The notes under the pieces: model-generated
The model's database searches: none
What the model saw: only the letters and a program-made list of their open reading frames with translations
What the model was told of the DNA's origin: nothing
Position numbers and translations under genes: made by a program
Shown here: positions 25,110 through 36,950 of the stretch, one piece after another
Layout of the letters: every line of letters begins with the position of its first letter
Numbering within the stretch: the stretch's first letter is position 1
Source of the DNA: Andrena cerasifolii
Taxonomy: Eukaryota > Arthropoda > Insecta > Hymenoptera > Andrenidae
Assembly: GCF_050908995.1 (NCBI RefSeq)
Contig: NC_135132.1
Location: 8,117,001 to 8,181,000 of the forward strand
Reading direction: 5' to 3'
DNA: 64,000 bases

Positions 25110-26489
25110 TTAATTATTAGTGCCAAAAGGGGGTTCCCCTACATTGTTATGCGGTAACATATTCAGCTGATCCAAGAGGTTCTCCCTCTCCCTCAGACAA
25201 GCCCACGCCTTCTCCTGCTCTTTCTTCGTCAGCGGTACTTTCCGCTGCTTCGATAGTATCAGTTTCTTGTAGTGCTCTATCACCTCATTGTCCGCTGTGC
25301 TTATTTTTCTTTTCAACGCCTGCCGCTTGCTCTCTTCCTGGGCGAGATTCAGCAACCGCTTCAGCTGCGTAACGTTGTGATTAGAAAGCGCGCTGAGTTC
25401 CTGCTGGCACCTTTTAATCTCCATCAGAATCTCGTCGTCCTCTTGGTTCTTCTTCTGCGCGTCTGGCTCCAGGATCCCCTGCTCGACGAGCTCCTTGTGC
25501 ATTCTTAATTCTAAGTTAATGGAGTTCTGGATAGTGAGGTCCCTCAGAACCGGCGGGTCACTATCCCTGAAGAGTTTATTGTCCGAGTTATTATTCGCGA
25601 CGTACACGTTCTCCTCTAGCAGCGCAGATACCAATCTCTGCGTCAGAGGCCCCGCTATACTATGCGCCTTCTTATCGTTCTTCGCGACTAACAGAGACAC
25701 GTCCGAGCGGTTCTTCTTCTTCTCTCTGTTCGGGTTCGCCGCGTCTTCCTCTTGCAACAGATCGTTGTGCGTCCACATTAAGCTGTAGTGTCTACCCAAC
25801 GGCGGGATCTTTTTGAACTCGCTGATATCGCCGTGGGTGGCGATCAGCTCCTCCAGCAGCTTAATGTCGTCGGGCATAATGTCCGTGCAGTAGGGATCGA
25901 CGGACGCCCAGAACTTATTCGGCGTATCATTTTTTGGTAAAAGTAACTTTGGCGATTCGGACTTGGAGCCTTCGATTCTCGAGATCTCGTGAACGTTTGG
26001 AATGACCTGGGAGTTGGTGCTAGCCACAGCCTTCTGTTTAAACAGCTTCGCCGGCAGAGGCGACTGTGTCTTGGCGTTCAGTTCTTTAGGTTTGAATTTC
26101 TCCTCCCGCACCTTCTTATCTAGAAGCGAGAGCCCTTTCCCGCTTTTCGACCTCTTATCCCTGCGCTCCTCCGCGGACGACAAATTCGCTATCTCCTCTT
26201 GGATCATCCGGTGGCGCACGACGACCGACGACAGCAGCATTTCTAATTCTAACTGCAGCGTATCCAGGTCCTCCATACCTACGCCTTCCTCAGCGTTACG
26301 CAGAAGGATACTGCTGTACCTCGGGAGAAGGCGAGTGTTATCGGCGATCTTTAAAATAGGCAGGGACATCGTTGTTTCCGTGCTCTCCGTACTGGTGTCC
26401 GAATTCAGCGCCGAGGACTGCACGGTCTTGCCGCTCTCTCGCACTTTGACGACAGCTTTCTTGGAGCTCTGCTTCCCTTTGCCGGACAT
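25110..26489 (-). CDS. Ada3: Transcriptional adapter 3 (Ada3), SAGA/ATAC subunit
   Basis: Bridges the acetyltransferase GCN5/PCAF and ADA2 in SAGA and ATAC. A single intronless frame on the minus strand, 459 residues from the first ATG (26487-26489; the frame stays open a little further upstream but without an ATG). Recognisable blocks in order: MEDLDTLQLELEMLLSS (about 70-90), NDTPNKFWASVDPYC (about 190), KIPPLGRHYSLMW (about 230), GPLTQRLVSALLEEN (about 275), the C-terminal coiled coil with ELSALSNHN and ADNEVIEHYKK, and KEQEKAWACLRERE at the end. This order and spacing are those of TADA3. Serine- and lysine-rich low-complexity segments sit at 1-45 and 105-160. Lack of introns is unusual beside its neighbours, but the frame is fully intact, so a retrogene origin is possible and decay is not. 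Confidence 0.95.
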   Translation of the reverse strand: MSGKGKQSSKKAVVKVRESGKTVQSSALNSDTSTESTETTMSLPILKIADNTRLLPRYSSILLRNAEEGVGMEDLDTLQLELEMLLSSVVVRHRMIQEEIANLSSAEERRDKRSKSGKGLSLLDKKVREEKFKPKELNAKTQSPLPAKLFKQKAVASTNSQVIPNVHEISRIEGSKSESPKLLLPKNDTPNKFWASVDPYCTDIMPDDIKLLEELIATHGDISEFKKIPPLGRHYSLMWTHNDLLQEEDAANPNREKKKNRSDVSLLVAKNDKKAHSIAGPLTQRLVSALLEENVYVANNNSDNKLFRDSDPPVLRDLTIQNSINLELRMHKELVEQGILEPDAQKKNQEDDEILMEIKRCQQELSALSNHNVTQLKRLLNLAQEESKRQALKRKISTADNEVIEHYKKLILSKQRKVPLTKKEQEKAWACLRERENLLDQLNMLPHNNVGEPPFGTNN

Positions 26490-28392
26490 GGCTCGCGGTT
26501 TATCGGTACGCAAGTGTCTCGTGACGACGCTGGCTGTTACACCGAGCCATTCATTTCCAAATGGCTTTGTCGTGGCATCGCGCTGTTTCCTCTCTTCTTT
26601 TGGTAATCATCGCCATTGCCTACAACGGACTCTTTTATTTAATGCACGATGAGATTCTCTTTTCCTTAAACTCTGCTTTAAGAATGTGGCGCTCACCCTT
26701 TCGGTTCCGACTTCTCAATTTCCATTTGTCTATCACATGGTGGTGTGAGGCTTCTCGGAATGTTAGGTTATGTTACGTCCACAACCTGCACAGACAACGA
26801 ACTTCTCGATCGCAACTACGATGGAACAGTCCGACCGTAGCACGTTTATATTCCGTCGTATAAAAAGGGATTCTAGGTTGAATGATTTAGTAGGGAAGTA
26901 TTGTTTATTTACTGCCTTTGTGCTCAACAAACTGATACGGGAACAGTCAGCTCGGGCTGCGCCAGTGCTGTCTGCCAAGCAGCAGCACTGTCGCGTGCCT
27001 GCTATTTGTGTATAGTTCACGCGTATCAACAATAATATATATCGGAGGTTCCGGTCTAAAAATCGATTTTTTTTTTCATTTCATTTTTCGAATGTTCAAG
27101 CTTTTAGGAATGCGTGTTTAAAGGGATTTTTTGAAATTCGTAAAATTCTAGAAGTTATAGGCATTTTAGTAGCAGCGTTTTGGCCGGTTGAGAGTGGGGG
27201 AAGTTACGCACGTCCACGCATGCGCGCGATGACGGCGCGACGTTGAACCAATCAACACTAAGATGGGAAACGATGGGTATTGTTACTTACACGGGAAGAT
27301 CCCGAACCCGAAAATTCAAAAAATTCCGAAACTTTGTGAATATGTAGGGGATTTTCTCGTGATTGCAACGCAATTTTTGTTTGCTGCCCAAATGTTCCGT
27401 TGTTAGTTAGACTTCCTTTGTACTTGATTTTACTGACTTTTATCATGCATTCTAAACATCTACCTTTACGTTCATCTGGAATAATCTTGCAGACAAAACG
27501 CAGACCATCGTTATAAATTTAAAATAACAAAATACAATAGTCCATTTGATTTCTTAGTGGATACGATAAACTCTGCTGATACGGAAGTTTCAACTTATAA
27601 TAATGATTCCCGGGTTCACCACCAGAGGGCCACGAATAGCAATTGGTTCTCGCAAGTGCTAATCAAGCAGTGGTGCTCAACCTGGCTGTTCAGACTCCTC
27701 GAAGTAATAATCTGTTTATTTGGGAGTCTGTAAATGACAGTAAATTAGTAAAGATTAAGGATTGATGGAGAAATATATTTATTAGTTGGATTTTATATCC
27801 AAAACTGTTTAATCGTTATCCATACGGAAGGAGAAGAATTCAATCTACAGGTCAGAGAGCTTTAATTATATGTTTAAAAGGAGATATGACAATACCTCTA
27901 AGTTTACGCATTTCGAAGAGTCAAAGGCAGTGGTGGGTCCGCATTTTACCTAACGTAGAAAAGTGAATTCTCTACGTGTAGAATAAAGCGTAGTAAATAG
28001 CCTAACTTGATTACGCTCATGTATTTTTACTGTATAAAATCATATTTGAAAAAACCGTTGCAGACTGTGGAATGCCATAACCTCCATGGACATATCGTAT
28101 TCATTAAATTCAGAATTGCAACAACATACTTATTGTTGGATGATGAATTTCTCGAACTATCTAAAAGTAGAATTGCATCTTTGGATTTCACACTGATCGT
28201 TGATTTTTTTGTAATCTTGAAATTTTGCGTTAAGTAAATTATTCGACAATGTCTTTCGAGTTGGAATTTTATAAGTTGGATTCAATTTATAAACAAAGTT
28301 TCTAAAGTGGTCAGATTCAATAATACTAAATGGAATGTTACATCCACAGAAATAATCTGCTAAAGCTTCAAATTATAATTTTTATAATTACA

Positions 28393-28866
28393 TTTCAATC
28401 TTTTTTTTTAAAGTAATTTAAAATATGGTGCAGTAAAATTCAATGCAATAGGTAGAGGTTAATAATTTGTATTTGAATTTTTGACATTTTCTTTTCCCTG
28501 TCATTTAAGAAGGAACCTGCCGATCGACAAGTTTAGACCGGTTCTGCGCAGGTTGACGCTGATTGGTGCCGGGAGAAGCCACTATTGGCTGTACCCCCAC
28601 CAACGCTTTTTCGGAGTCAATGAGCTCATTCTACATGCGCGAAACGGGTTCCTTCTTAAATGACATTTTCATTTTATACAATTAGTTACATTTTTTAACG
28701 TAGTAAACCCACCGCTGGTCAAAGGAATTTACTACGTGACACGCGTAAAAAATGTAACTAATTGTATAAAATGGAGAAAAATTCAAATACAAATTATTAA
28801 CCTCTCCCTATTGCGTTAATTTTACTGCGCAATATTTTAATATACTTCAAAAAGAAAGATTGAAAA
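28393..28866. mobile_element. Nested palindromes upstream of the APC-type gene
   Basis: The outer arms TTTCAATCTTTTT...AGAGGTTAATAATTTGTATT and AATACAAATTATTAACCTCT...GATTGAAA are inverted copies. Inside lie a TTAA element (28505-28659) and a second hairpin (CAATTAGTTACATTTTTTAA and its complement, 28679-28770). Confidence 0.7.
28505..28659. mobile_element. TTAA-flanked short MITE
   Basis: 155 bp with TTAA at 28505-28508 and 28656-28659 and ends GAAGGAACC / GGTTCCTTC. Lies within the outer palindrome. Confidence 0.7.
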
Positions 28867-29226
28867 TTGCGCGCATTCGAACTTCAAGTAAGAATTTTCC
28901 AATTTCGAAACTTGAAGTTTGAATGCGCGCAATTTTGTTAAATTTTGACTTATTTTGCCAATTCTGGCACCTGCGATAGCGGTGCTCATAATGATTAAGA
29001 ATCAGCTTGGTTTTTTTGTTTCCGATAAGTCTATGAGCAGAAATCACTCCCTCTAGGGAGGTACTGCTTTTCAAAGGCGCGATTTTGAACTCCGCATAAC
29101 ATTGAAAAAACACAATTAAAAGTGCATTTAAAAAATTGTTCCGTGTACATTACAAATAGCTTAATAAATGAAAAAAAAGTTTGACATTGTTATTCATTGT
29201 ATTCACCGAGAAAAAAAGCCTGAATG
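28866..29226. mobile_element. Half copy of the Rab11-intron foldback element
   Basis: Corresponds to the loop and right arm of 11790-12507: TGCGCGCATTCGAACTTCAA, CACCTGCGATAGCGGTGCTC, AAAGGCGCGATTTTGAACT, ending ...AAAAAAGCCTGAATG. The left arm and the terminal TTAA are missing. It ends about 45 bp before the first visible APC-type exon. Confidence 0.8.
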
Positions 29227-29305
29227 TTGTCGAATTTTATTAATCGTCTATTGATTAATTGCTTTACTCAGTAGCACGAAAGACGGAGGACACAGTTCAA
29301 TCAGT

Positions 29306-32300
29306 ATGGACAGGAACACTGGGCGAAGGTACGAAGAGGAGACAACCGATCAGCCCGTGGACTACGGTAAAAAGTATACCGAGCGGAAAGCCGTACCCCA
29401 GAATCATTCCATCGACGATTCGACTCGGAGCGACCGATCCTGCAAAAAGGAGTTCGGGGAACGCGACTCCAAAGTAGACCTGTTCGGAGATTACGCCGAG
29501 ACCGATCTCGACCAACCCACGGATTACAGCCTCCGGTACGCCGAAGACGATACAGACGACGACGAGAAGCAGAGTCCAGAGTATTTCCCGGGAAGCGTTC
29601 AAGAAGATACCGTGAAGACGTACTGCACCGAGGGAACTCCCTACGAGACGCCTTTCAATTTCTCCACCGCGACGTCGATGTCCGATTTGCGACTGGAAGA
29701 CACGAAGGAACCTATCGATTCGCAGAAGAAGCATAATAAGAAAGTCCACGAGCTTGTTCGCAAGGAGGACATGGCGTTCGAACGCGCCCTGCCTATTAAT
29801 TGCACCGAAGGTCGCTCGCATCTCGCTGAGAAAGAATTGGAGACCTCTAAGACTTCCCAGGCGCATAAGTCCGGTCGCCTTTCCCCTGAAAAGCTGCTGG
29901 ATTACTATCAAGCCGGGGCGTCCGACGGTTTCTCTCGGGCTAACTCGTTGACCTCGCTCGGCAGCGCGACGACGCAGAGAAATAACGTCGCTGGTAATAC
30001 CTCGAAAGCATCTCCCACCGATTCTGCGGATAAAATTGACGCTGGGTCGGAGAGAACGGATCGCAACGGTTCTACTGCGAGTGGGCTACGCATGCCTGGG
30101 GAAGTTGATAGCCCGACAGAAGGGAAAAGCAATCCGAGAGTCGTGGATAAAGAAGGTTCGTCGCGCGAGTACTGGATTATTTACTGAGCTTCGTTGAACG
30201 TTGCGAAACGTTATACTGGTATTCGTTTCAGGGAAGATGGTGACGTTCAGTAGACAGGACTACTATGCCGAGCAAACGCCCTTAATGTTCTCTCGGTGCA
30301 GCTCCCTTGGCTCGTTGAGCGGCTTCGAGCAGCATTCCATCCATGACGATCGTAGCTCCATCATTAGTGACTTCAGGTAATTATCGCAAAGGATCACGTA
30401 CTTTGAGAAGAGGCCCACAGTGATTATGTTTAATTTCGAACAGCCGCAGGACCAGTGGCGTTGTCTCGCCAAGCGAGCTGCCGGATTCGCCTACGCAAAC
30501 CATCCCGCCCAGCCCCCGCAATCACAAGAGCCAGGATTTCATAAGTAAAATACCAGAGGAAGCAGTAAGACCACCGGTTCGACACTTATGTATGCAATGC
30601 CATTGATCGCCAGTGAAAGAGATAGTAATAGCAGTATGAGGATTATATGAATTTCTATTCGAGCAATGTTCCACACTCAGGTCCCTATTCGCTTCTGCGT
30701 TTTAAATGAGGATCGTTTTTAGCGTACTCGAAGTGCCACGCGCCGCGGACCAGCGTGTTCGAGGACGACATCGCGACGTTTAAAGAGGAGTCCACGCCAA
30801 TTGAATTCTCCACCGCCACTAGTCTCAGTTCTCTCACGATCGACGACGAGCTGAAGGTAACGAACGGCTCGAAATCGCGAGCCGAGTTGAAGGAAGCTGC
30901 GACTGAGCTTGCTAAAGAGATCAAGGAAGAATCGGCGGAGAAAGTGGGTAATGCAGAAGCTGAGAAGGACCAGGAGCAAGTCAGCGATGGTGACGAGGAT
31001 GACGAAGATATGCTGGCTGCGTGCATCAGCATGGGGATACAGAATAATAGGTAGCGATACTTTTCGTATCTCGAGAAATCAAGGATCAGATCATATTTCT
31101 CTAGAATTCTCAAAAATTCGTCTTTTGAATCTTTTTGGAATCCCTACTTTCAGCTGTTTTTTCCCCTCAGATTTTAGCTGTATTGCTCTTCGGCAAAGTT
31201 ATAACGATATAAAGAGCACTTGGTCAATTTTAAAAGAATTTCTTCAACTTGCGAAAGTTCCACGGGGAACTTTTATTATTTCCTCCAAATTGAAAACAGA
31301 CATCGGATTCGGTTTTTCCATCCCCAAATTGGACTAGTCTAATTTTCCCAACTGAATTAAAAATCTATGCACTAGAGGGTTAATTAATGTCAGGAGTGAA
31401 TTTCCCCAGACCTAAGTTTCTCGCGAAATACTGTAATTTCTCGAGAAATAAGAAATAAGCAATTATAAAGTTTCTCGAGAAGGAACACTGAATTGGAGTC
31501 TTTAATACTTTTAAACGTACAGGTACAGGCAGTCCTTTAAAACATCCACCGTCCAGAAGCCCGTACAGCCTGAGCCGTCTAACATGTTGCCACGATGTCA
31601 GAGGACTACTGCCTCGAACAGATTGGAACCTCGCGTCCCTGTTGCTAGCGGAGACACGGCAGCGACTGCTTCCAAAGCGACTAAGAATGACATAGAAGTT
31701 GTCACTGCTCCAGACACGGTGCACGTGTATTGCACAGAAGACACACCGGCAGATATTTCCCCGGTAGGGTCACAGTCGAATCTCTCTGCGCTGTCCATGC
31801 CAAGTGTTCAAGAGAACGTCGAGAGGGTGGAGGAGGCCAAAGCCTCTAGCGAGGTTGAGAGCCATAGAAATGACTTGTCAGACGAGAGTTCTAATCTTTC
31901 CGGCGAAGACGAGAAAATTCTTGACGCATGCATCCAATCGGGAATACCTAAGGTAATTATGGATGTACAGTCTTCCCCGGATTATCGAGGAAGATCCAGG
32001 ACCGGGGAATTCTCGATAAACCGAGGCAGGGGAAGCAGTTAGCACCTGAGAGTGAGTGAAATAACGCACCAGCGGGAGACCCTCGGTCGACGGGGAATTG
32101 AGTCATTCAGTATTGAATATGAAAATTTTCATATTACTGATTACACTTTGGCGAGAGTATTACCGATGGATTGGTCAGTTTATGTCGACGAAAATGAGTC
32201 CAAACACGAAGCAATTCGATCCATGTTTCATTATGAAAACACGATTAGAATTCCAGTTCCCTGGTTAATGGGAGAAAGCACGCTTCTGGCGGTTAACTCG

Positions 32301-34104
32301 CAACATTTCTCCTGCCTTTATCGAAGTAATTTGCCAATCCTCGTAATACCAAATAGGTACTAAACATCCAGGCAATTTCTCCTGAAATTCTCTTTATCCT
32401 CCATTTAAAAATTCTCCCTCCATTTAAATTCTCTTCTCCAGTATTACATAGCGTGTAACAGGAAGAAGTCACTTTCCATGCGCTGATTGACGTTCACTAA
32501 AAACGGACCGAATTGCTTCGCGTTTGAACTCATTTTCATCGAGAAACCTTAAAAAATCCATTGGCAATACTTTCATGAACATTTATCAAAAACATGAACG
32601 TTTTATTTTACTGCACTGGCTATTTTACCTGGCCCAATGGTTTTATTGCTCTACCCGGGAACGCAGGTCCTCGCTCGCAGCAAGGAAGCAAAACTGTGGG
32701 GTGGATAGGTCTTTCCCGATAATCCGGGGAAAAACGCATTTCAATAATCCGAGGAAGACTGTGAGAGGCAGTGTTTTTGTGTTTCTACGCTGATTGTTTC
32801 TCCTTCGCTTGTAGGTTCGCCAGATAACTCCACCTCCGACCAGTTGCATTCCCTTTATGCAGAAAACGGAGGTGGCGACGCAGAGATTCAACATATGTGG
32901 CACACCCTCGTCGTCTCCTGTCGAAAGTGGCAACAAGAACCCTATTCTCGGCAAAGCAGCATGTCGCCCCACACTGGAGCATGACAATGAGCTCTCCGAC
33001 GACAGTCCCAATCACACTGACGACGAAGCCATTCTGAGCGAGTGCATAAGATCAGCGATGCCCAAGGTTCCTCCAGCGAACTTGCGAAGCTACTGAATTT
33101 TAGTGTCGCCGAGCTAACGCTCCATTTAAATTGCAGGTGAGATTGAACATCTCGACTCTGATGGGACAAGCGTTGCCGCAGGCGACGGATAAATCTAAAG
33201 TGACCGCGCCACGGAAGCCACCTTCTTCTGTCGCATTCCGTCAGCCAGAATACTCGAAACAGAGTAAGCACCAGCCTAAGAAGCCAGTGGCCTTCGAAGA
33301 GAATTTGAGCCTCTCCGAGGAGGAGGAGGACATTATGCTGGCGCAGTGCATCAAGTCGGGCATGCCAAAGGTGAGGATGGATATCATCTTCAAAGTAAAC
33401 TCTGCGGTCTACGAGTCTAAGCGTATCGTAATTTCCAGGCGCTCAATGCTTCGTCGAATTCGTCCCTGGTAGCCGCGAAGAAACAGCCAGAGCAGTATTC
33501 GAAGGCTAGGTCCGCTTCCAGCGCTTCCTCCTTCTACGTAAACAAGCCTTACTCCACGAGGAATGCGCAGATGCAAGCTACTCGCAAGCCCGATGAAAGC
33601 GACGCACCTGTTCTTGGAGGAAGCTCCTGCTCCTTCCACGCTGCGAAGGCGCCAGAAGCCAGAAGGCACCCGATTAAAAATGGGCTAGCTTCGTACGAGA
33701 GAGCAAGCTTGTCGACTTGTAACAGTAGGAAGCACTCGGACCCCGAACATGGCAGCGTCAACGAGAACGGCTCGAGTGGCTCGCGCTCCCAAGTCCCCAA
33801 TTGCAGATCCCCGATCTCTAATGGGACAGACAACGACGACGACGAGCCGTGCCGCGGTACAGCCAAGTCGAACGTGGGGCCATCTCGACACAGCTCTGTG
33901 AGCTCCCTGAGCGAAGAAGGCTCCCTGGGCTCCATAGAGGAGTGGGCTCTGCTGGAGCTCTGCATCAGCTCCGGCATGCCCAGGAACAAGTACCGCCTCA
34001 AGGGGATGAAGGCTGCCGAAGGCAGCAATCACGAGGAACGCGACACGATAGCCGAAGATAATTACTCGATATGCAGCTACAATTCCTACGTCTGCAAAAC
34101 CTAG
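29306..34104 (+). CDS. Apc-like: Adenomatous polyposis coli (APC) family protein, beta-catenin/Axin-binding half
   Basis: Scaffold of the beta-catenin destruction complex in Wnt signalling. Eight exons: 29306-30155, 30232-30376, 30444-30589, 30723-31050, 31523-31952, 32815-33066, 33137-33370 and 33439-34104. From the ATG at 29306 they total 3051 nt in one frame, 1016 residues. Two 15-residue beta-catenin repeats (DQPVDYGKKYTE at 15, DQPTDYSLRYAED at 69). Several 20-residue repeats: CTEGTPYETPFNFSTATS (about 112), AEQTPLMFSRCSSLGSL (about 295), ESTPIEFSTATSLSSL (about 400), CTEDTPADISP. Axin-binding SAMP motifs: CIQSGIPK, CIRSAMPK, CIKSGMPK, CISSGMPR, plus degenerate ACISMGIQ. The protein stops soon after the last SAMP, with no basic or EB1-binding tail. 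Armadillo repeats are not found upstream. The ATG has a good context (A at -3, G at +4), but an acceptor at 29270-29271 would also allow it to be an internal exon. Confidence 0.92.
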
Positions 34105-35060
34105 GTGGCTTGCCGCGCGTTCTGGCTTTGTTCTGCTTATCTGTTGGAAGACTGAAGACTTTTTTACAGTAACTGAGAGTGGAAGCGAGGCAGGGGAATT
34201 TTTAATAAGGAGCTTAGATAGATTTTACGCGTAGGGTGGCCCTTGAGGGAAGCTGCGAGGCTTCTCTAAGCGAAGGATGTTTGCATGATTCTGCGAAGCC
34301 TAATGTTGCGGGACGATGCACTCCGATCGAGTATGGCCCTCGGATTGTTATTAGTTGAGGTTTCTCCGTCGCGAGTCATGTTGGTGAAATGTTGGAATAC
34401 TATTTAGCTTAATTAGTAGCCGTAGTAATATTGACCATGTTAATGCGCTGCTTAAAATAATTGGAGGATCGCCTACTCGAATAGTCCCCGGCAAGGTAAC
34501 CGACAGTATTTTTATTCGATCCATCCACATTTAGTTCCTTCGGATTCTCCTGGATTCTCCAATTGTTTCGAGCGACAGATCGTTTCTAAGAGAAGATACT
34601 CGGAACTGAAGTAGTAACGCGAACCGGTGGCTCCCAGGGTTGTCGAATCCGTAGAGCATGGCACTGCGAGAGCCAGATTTTTGTCACTTTCCAGCTGAGA
34701 CTCTTATCTCGCACGTATCTTGCCCCGCGAGACATTTTAGCTTTGTTTCAGCCTTGTGCAGTTTTTATCGTCCGTAATGAATTAAGCATCACTCATTTCT
34801 GTCGCGGCGCGCGATACCGATTTCGAGAGGGGAGGCGGTGTGCGCGCCGCTAGAGGCGAAGAGATTTTATTTACGTGGCTCTGCTTAGGCGCTTTTTTAA
34901 TCGCTAGGATTTTTTCTTAGTCGCACAGTTTGGAGGCCTGTTGATTTAACGATAACCGCGGCAAGACGCCGCTGACTGTATTTCATATTTCGCAGTTAAG
35001 AGATTCGATTGTTATATGATTATAGCATTGATAATAAAGTTTCAGACTCTCGATTTATTA
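34105..35060 (+). other. APC-type gene 3' UTR
   Basis: About 930 nt without coding features, ending with AATAAA at 35033-35038 followed by an A-rich stretch. Confidence 0.6.
35033..35038 (+). terminator. Poly(A) signal AATAAA, APC-type gene
   Basis: Canonical hexamer about 930 nt after the stop; first good candidate in the 3' flank. Confidence 0.6.
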
Positions 35061-35403
35061 TAAAAAAAAATGGGACTTCTCTTCTAGGGCGCACGGTGAA
35101 CCAGGAAATTGGACATTTTTAATGCCCTGCCCCCTTCTCCGCTCCCCGCCCGGGTTTACGTGCATGTGTGCGGTAATGTTCAGAGCCTGGAAGATATACC
35201 GCAATATTGCGGATTTATGGCATAGAGGAACGCGTACCGTAATTCATTGTCGAGTACGAATTTGTAGGTAGCAATCGTTGCACCGGGGCATCAATTTTCA
35301 GACAGGAAGAGCAGGGTGCACCGTTTGGAAAGAAAATTATAGCCATCAGTGCAGCGTCTCCTGTAATAAACTGAAAGAGGCTTATTGAGTTATTGAGAGG
35401 CCG

Positions 35404-36107
35404 CGGGGGGAATCCCATTTTATGGGCTAAAAACATAGAAAAGTTTAGGAATTTTTTTTTAAGAAACTAGCATTTCGATTCATCTGAAATTTCGACCATG
35501 TTTCTATGCATCCTTGAAGAAGTTGCAGTTTTTTTTTTATTCATTTCTAATAATAAATATAGGAGTTACGCATCACGTCGCGCAATACTCGTCGTCCGCT
35601 GGTGTGCATGATATTTACCTTCCAGGTAATCTGAAGCAGAAAAATGAAACGGCGTTTTACTTCGTACATATGTAGCTTCAATTTGATGCACCAGAATACC
35701 GCTAAGTTCTATGCTTCTTTTGTTAAAATTGGCGCAAAATTGGATCGCAAAAATTTAGAGGTTCAAACCTTTCAGTTTCAAAACTCTCCACACCGCTCGA
35801 TAAGTTTTTTTGTTTTTTGCTGGTTCATCAATTTCAAGCTACATATGTATAAAATAAAACCCCGTTTCAGATTACCTGATAGATAAATATCATGCACACC
35901 AATGGCCGGCGAATTTTGCGCGGCGCGACGATCGTGCATGCATAACTACTATATTTATGGTTAAAAATTAATAAAAAAATCCCTTCTTCTTCAAAGAAGC
36001 ATCAAAACATGCTCCAAGTTTCAGATGAATCGAATCGCTGGATTCGTAAAAAAAAAATCCCAAATTTTGCTATGTTTTTAGCCCAAAGAATAGGGGATTC
36101 CCCTTAA
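35404..36107. mobile_element. Palindromic TTAA-type element, GGGGAATCCC family
   Basis: The right end reads CTATGTTTTTAGCCCAAAGA then ATAGGGGATTCCCC and TTAA (36104-36107); the left end is GGGGGGAATCCCATTTTATG then GGCTAAAAACATAG. Subterminal arms pair (AATCGAAATG-type blocks; TACATATGTAGCTTCAATTT with its complement near 35830). The left TTAA is not preserved. A shorter relative is at 55434-55727. Confidence 0.75.
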
Positions 36108-36950
36108 GCAAATGCTTCGCTACGTAGCCAGTTGCTGCGTCGGATATTTCTTGAAATAGGTTTGATCTAGCAGGTCTTCCGAACAAATGACGGCCGAAGA
36201 GTCGTCATGCAGCTCTAGAGTTCATTACTGATTACAGACCAGGGTTGCTGGAGCAGAAAAGTTGCCGCCTTTTGACCGCTACCTTGCCGTTCGATGTAAT
36301 GACCACCTGCCTGGCACCTTAGCCCATTTCCTGCGCCTATAAGTCTTCATATAGCCTAGGTCGAGCCTTTACAAGTTCATTGTAAAGTCTCCGGGTGGTG
36401 CGCTCGCGTTGCGAGGGAACGTTCCTTGCAACAGGAAGGGCGAGCCAGAAGCTTGAAAGATTCAACAGTGGGGAAGATTTGAAAGTAGCTTGAGCCTGGG
36501 ACTTCGGTAGACAAGATGTTCCTCGAAAGAAGAAAGTTCAAAGTGTCTGGTACGGTGCTGCTGGAAGTAGAAGAAAAGTAGAGTAGCTTGAGAAGAAGCT
36601 CCTTCCGAAGCGAAGTTCTCTTAATCTCGCATTCCTTTACTTTTGGCGACTAAGAGTCAAAGCCAATGGCATTGATAAGCTTGCTTTACGTACTCCTTTC
36701 TCCCCGCGCACAACTTCAACACCCAAGTAGAATAAATAGCAGCGTTAGCTGACCAGTGGACTCCAACTGAACGGTACCACGTTGGATTATCCTCAAACCA
36801 GTAATACCACCACCAAACATCCGCGAAGCAAACTGAAGAGAGCGAAGAGCAGTGCCAACGTCTAATCGAAGCTTCGCGAGAGTCTGATCCACACCCCAGC
36901 CTAATCCGTTGCCTTTATTCCAATCGCTACCACCTACCATTAAACACAGG
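36108..36950. other. Upstream region and 5' leader of the Osiris gene
   Basis: No other gene seen. A possible TATA box, TATAAG at 36339-36344, lies about 610 bp before the ATG; it would imply a long leader and is only a weak candidate. Confidence 0.35.

Larger units (their letters stand above)
26490..29271. other. Repeat-rich region between Ada3 and the APC-type gene
   Basis: No armadillo-repeat exon or other coding exon is recognisable here. Two hydrophobic frames around 26561-26863 lack domains. Repeats include a piece like the 24-kb repeat (27285-27410), nested palindromes (28393-28866) and a half foldback element (28866-29226). Confidence 0.5.

Noticed and set aside
26002..26652. 216-codon plus-strand frame opposite Ada3
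   Set aside because: Antisense shadow of the Ada3 coding sequence; low-complexity Ser/Arg/Leu composition.
26561..26863. Hydrophobic frame head-to-head with Ada3
   Set aside because: Looks like a short secretory start (LLLVIIAIAYNGLFYL) but continues into arginine-rich random sequence with no family pattern.
29297..29911. 204-codon minus-strand frame
   Set aside because: Antisense shadow of the first visible APC-type exon.
30600..30722. Alternative donor GTAAGA at 30565 for APC-type exon 3
   Set aside because: A better donor consensus, but it gives phase 0 while the next exon needs phase 1; the GTATGC donor at 30590 keeps the frame. The choice remains to be confirmed by cDNA.
32052..32363. 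103-codon frame in an APC-type intron
   Set aside because: Out of phase with flanking exons, no splice sites that would include it, no APC motif.
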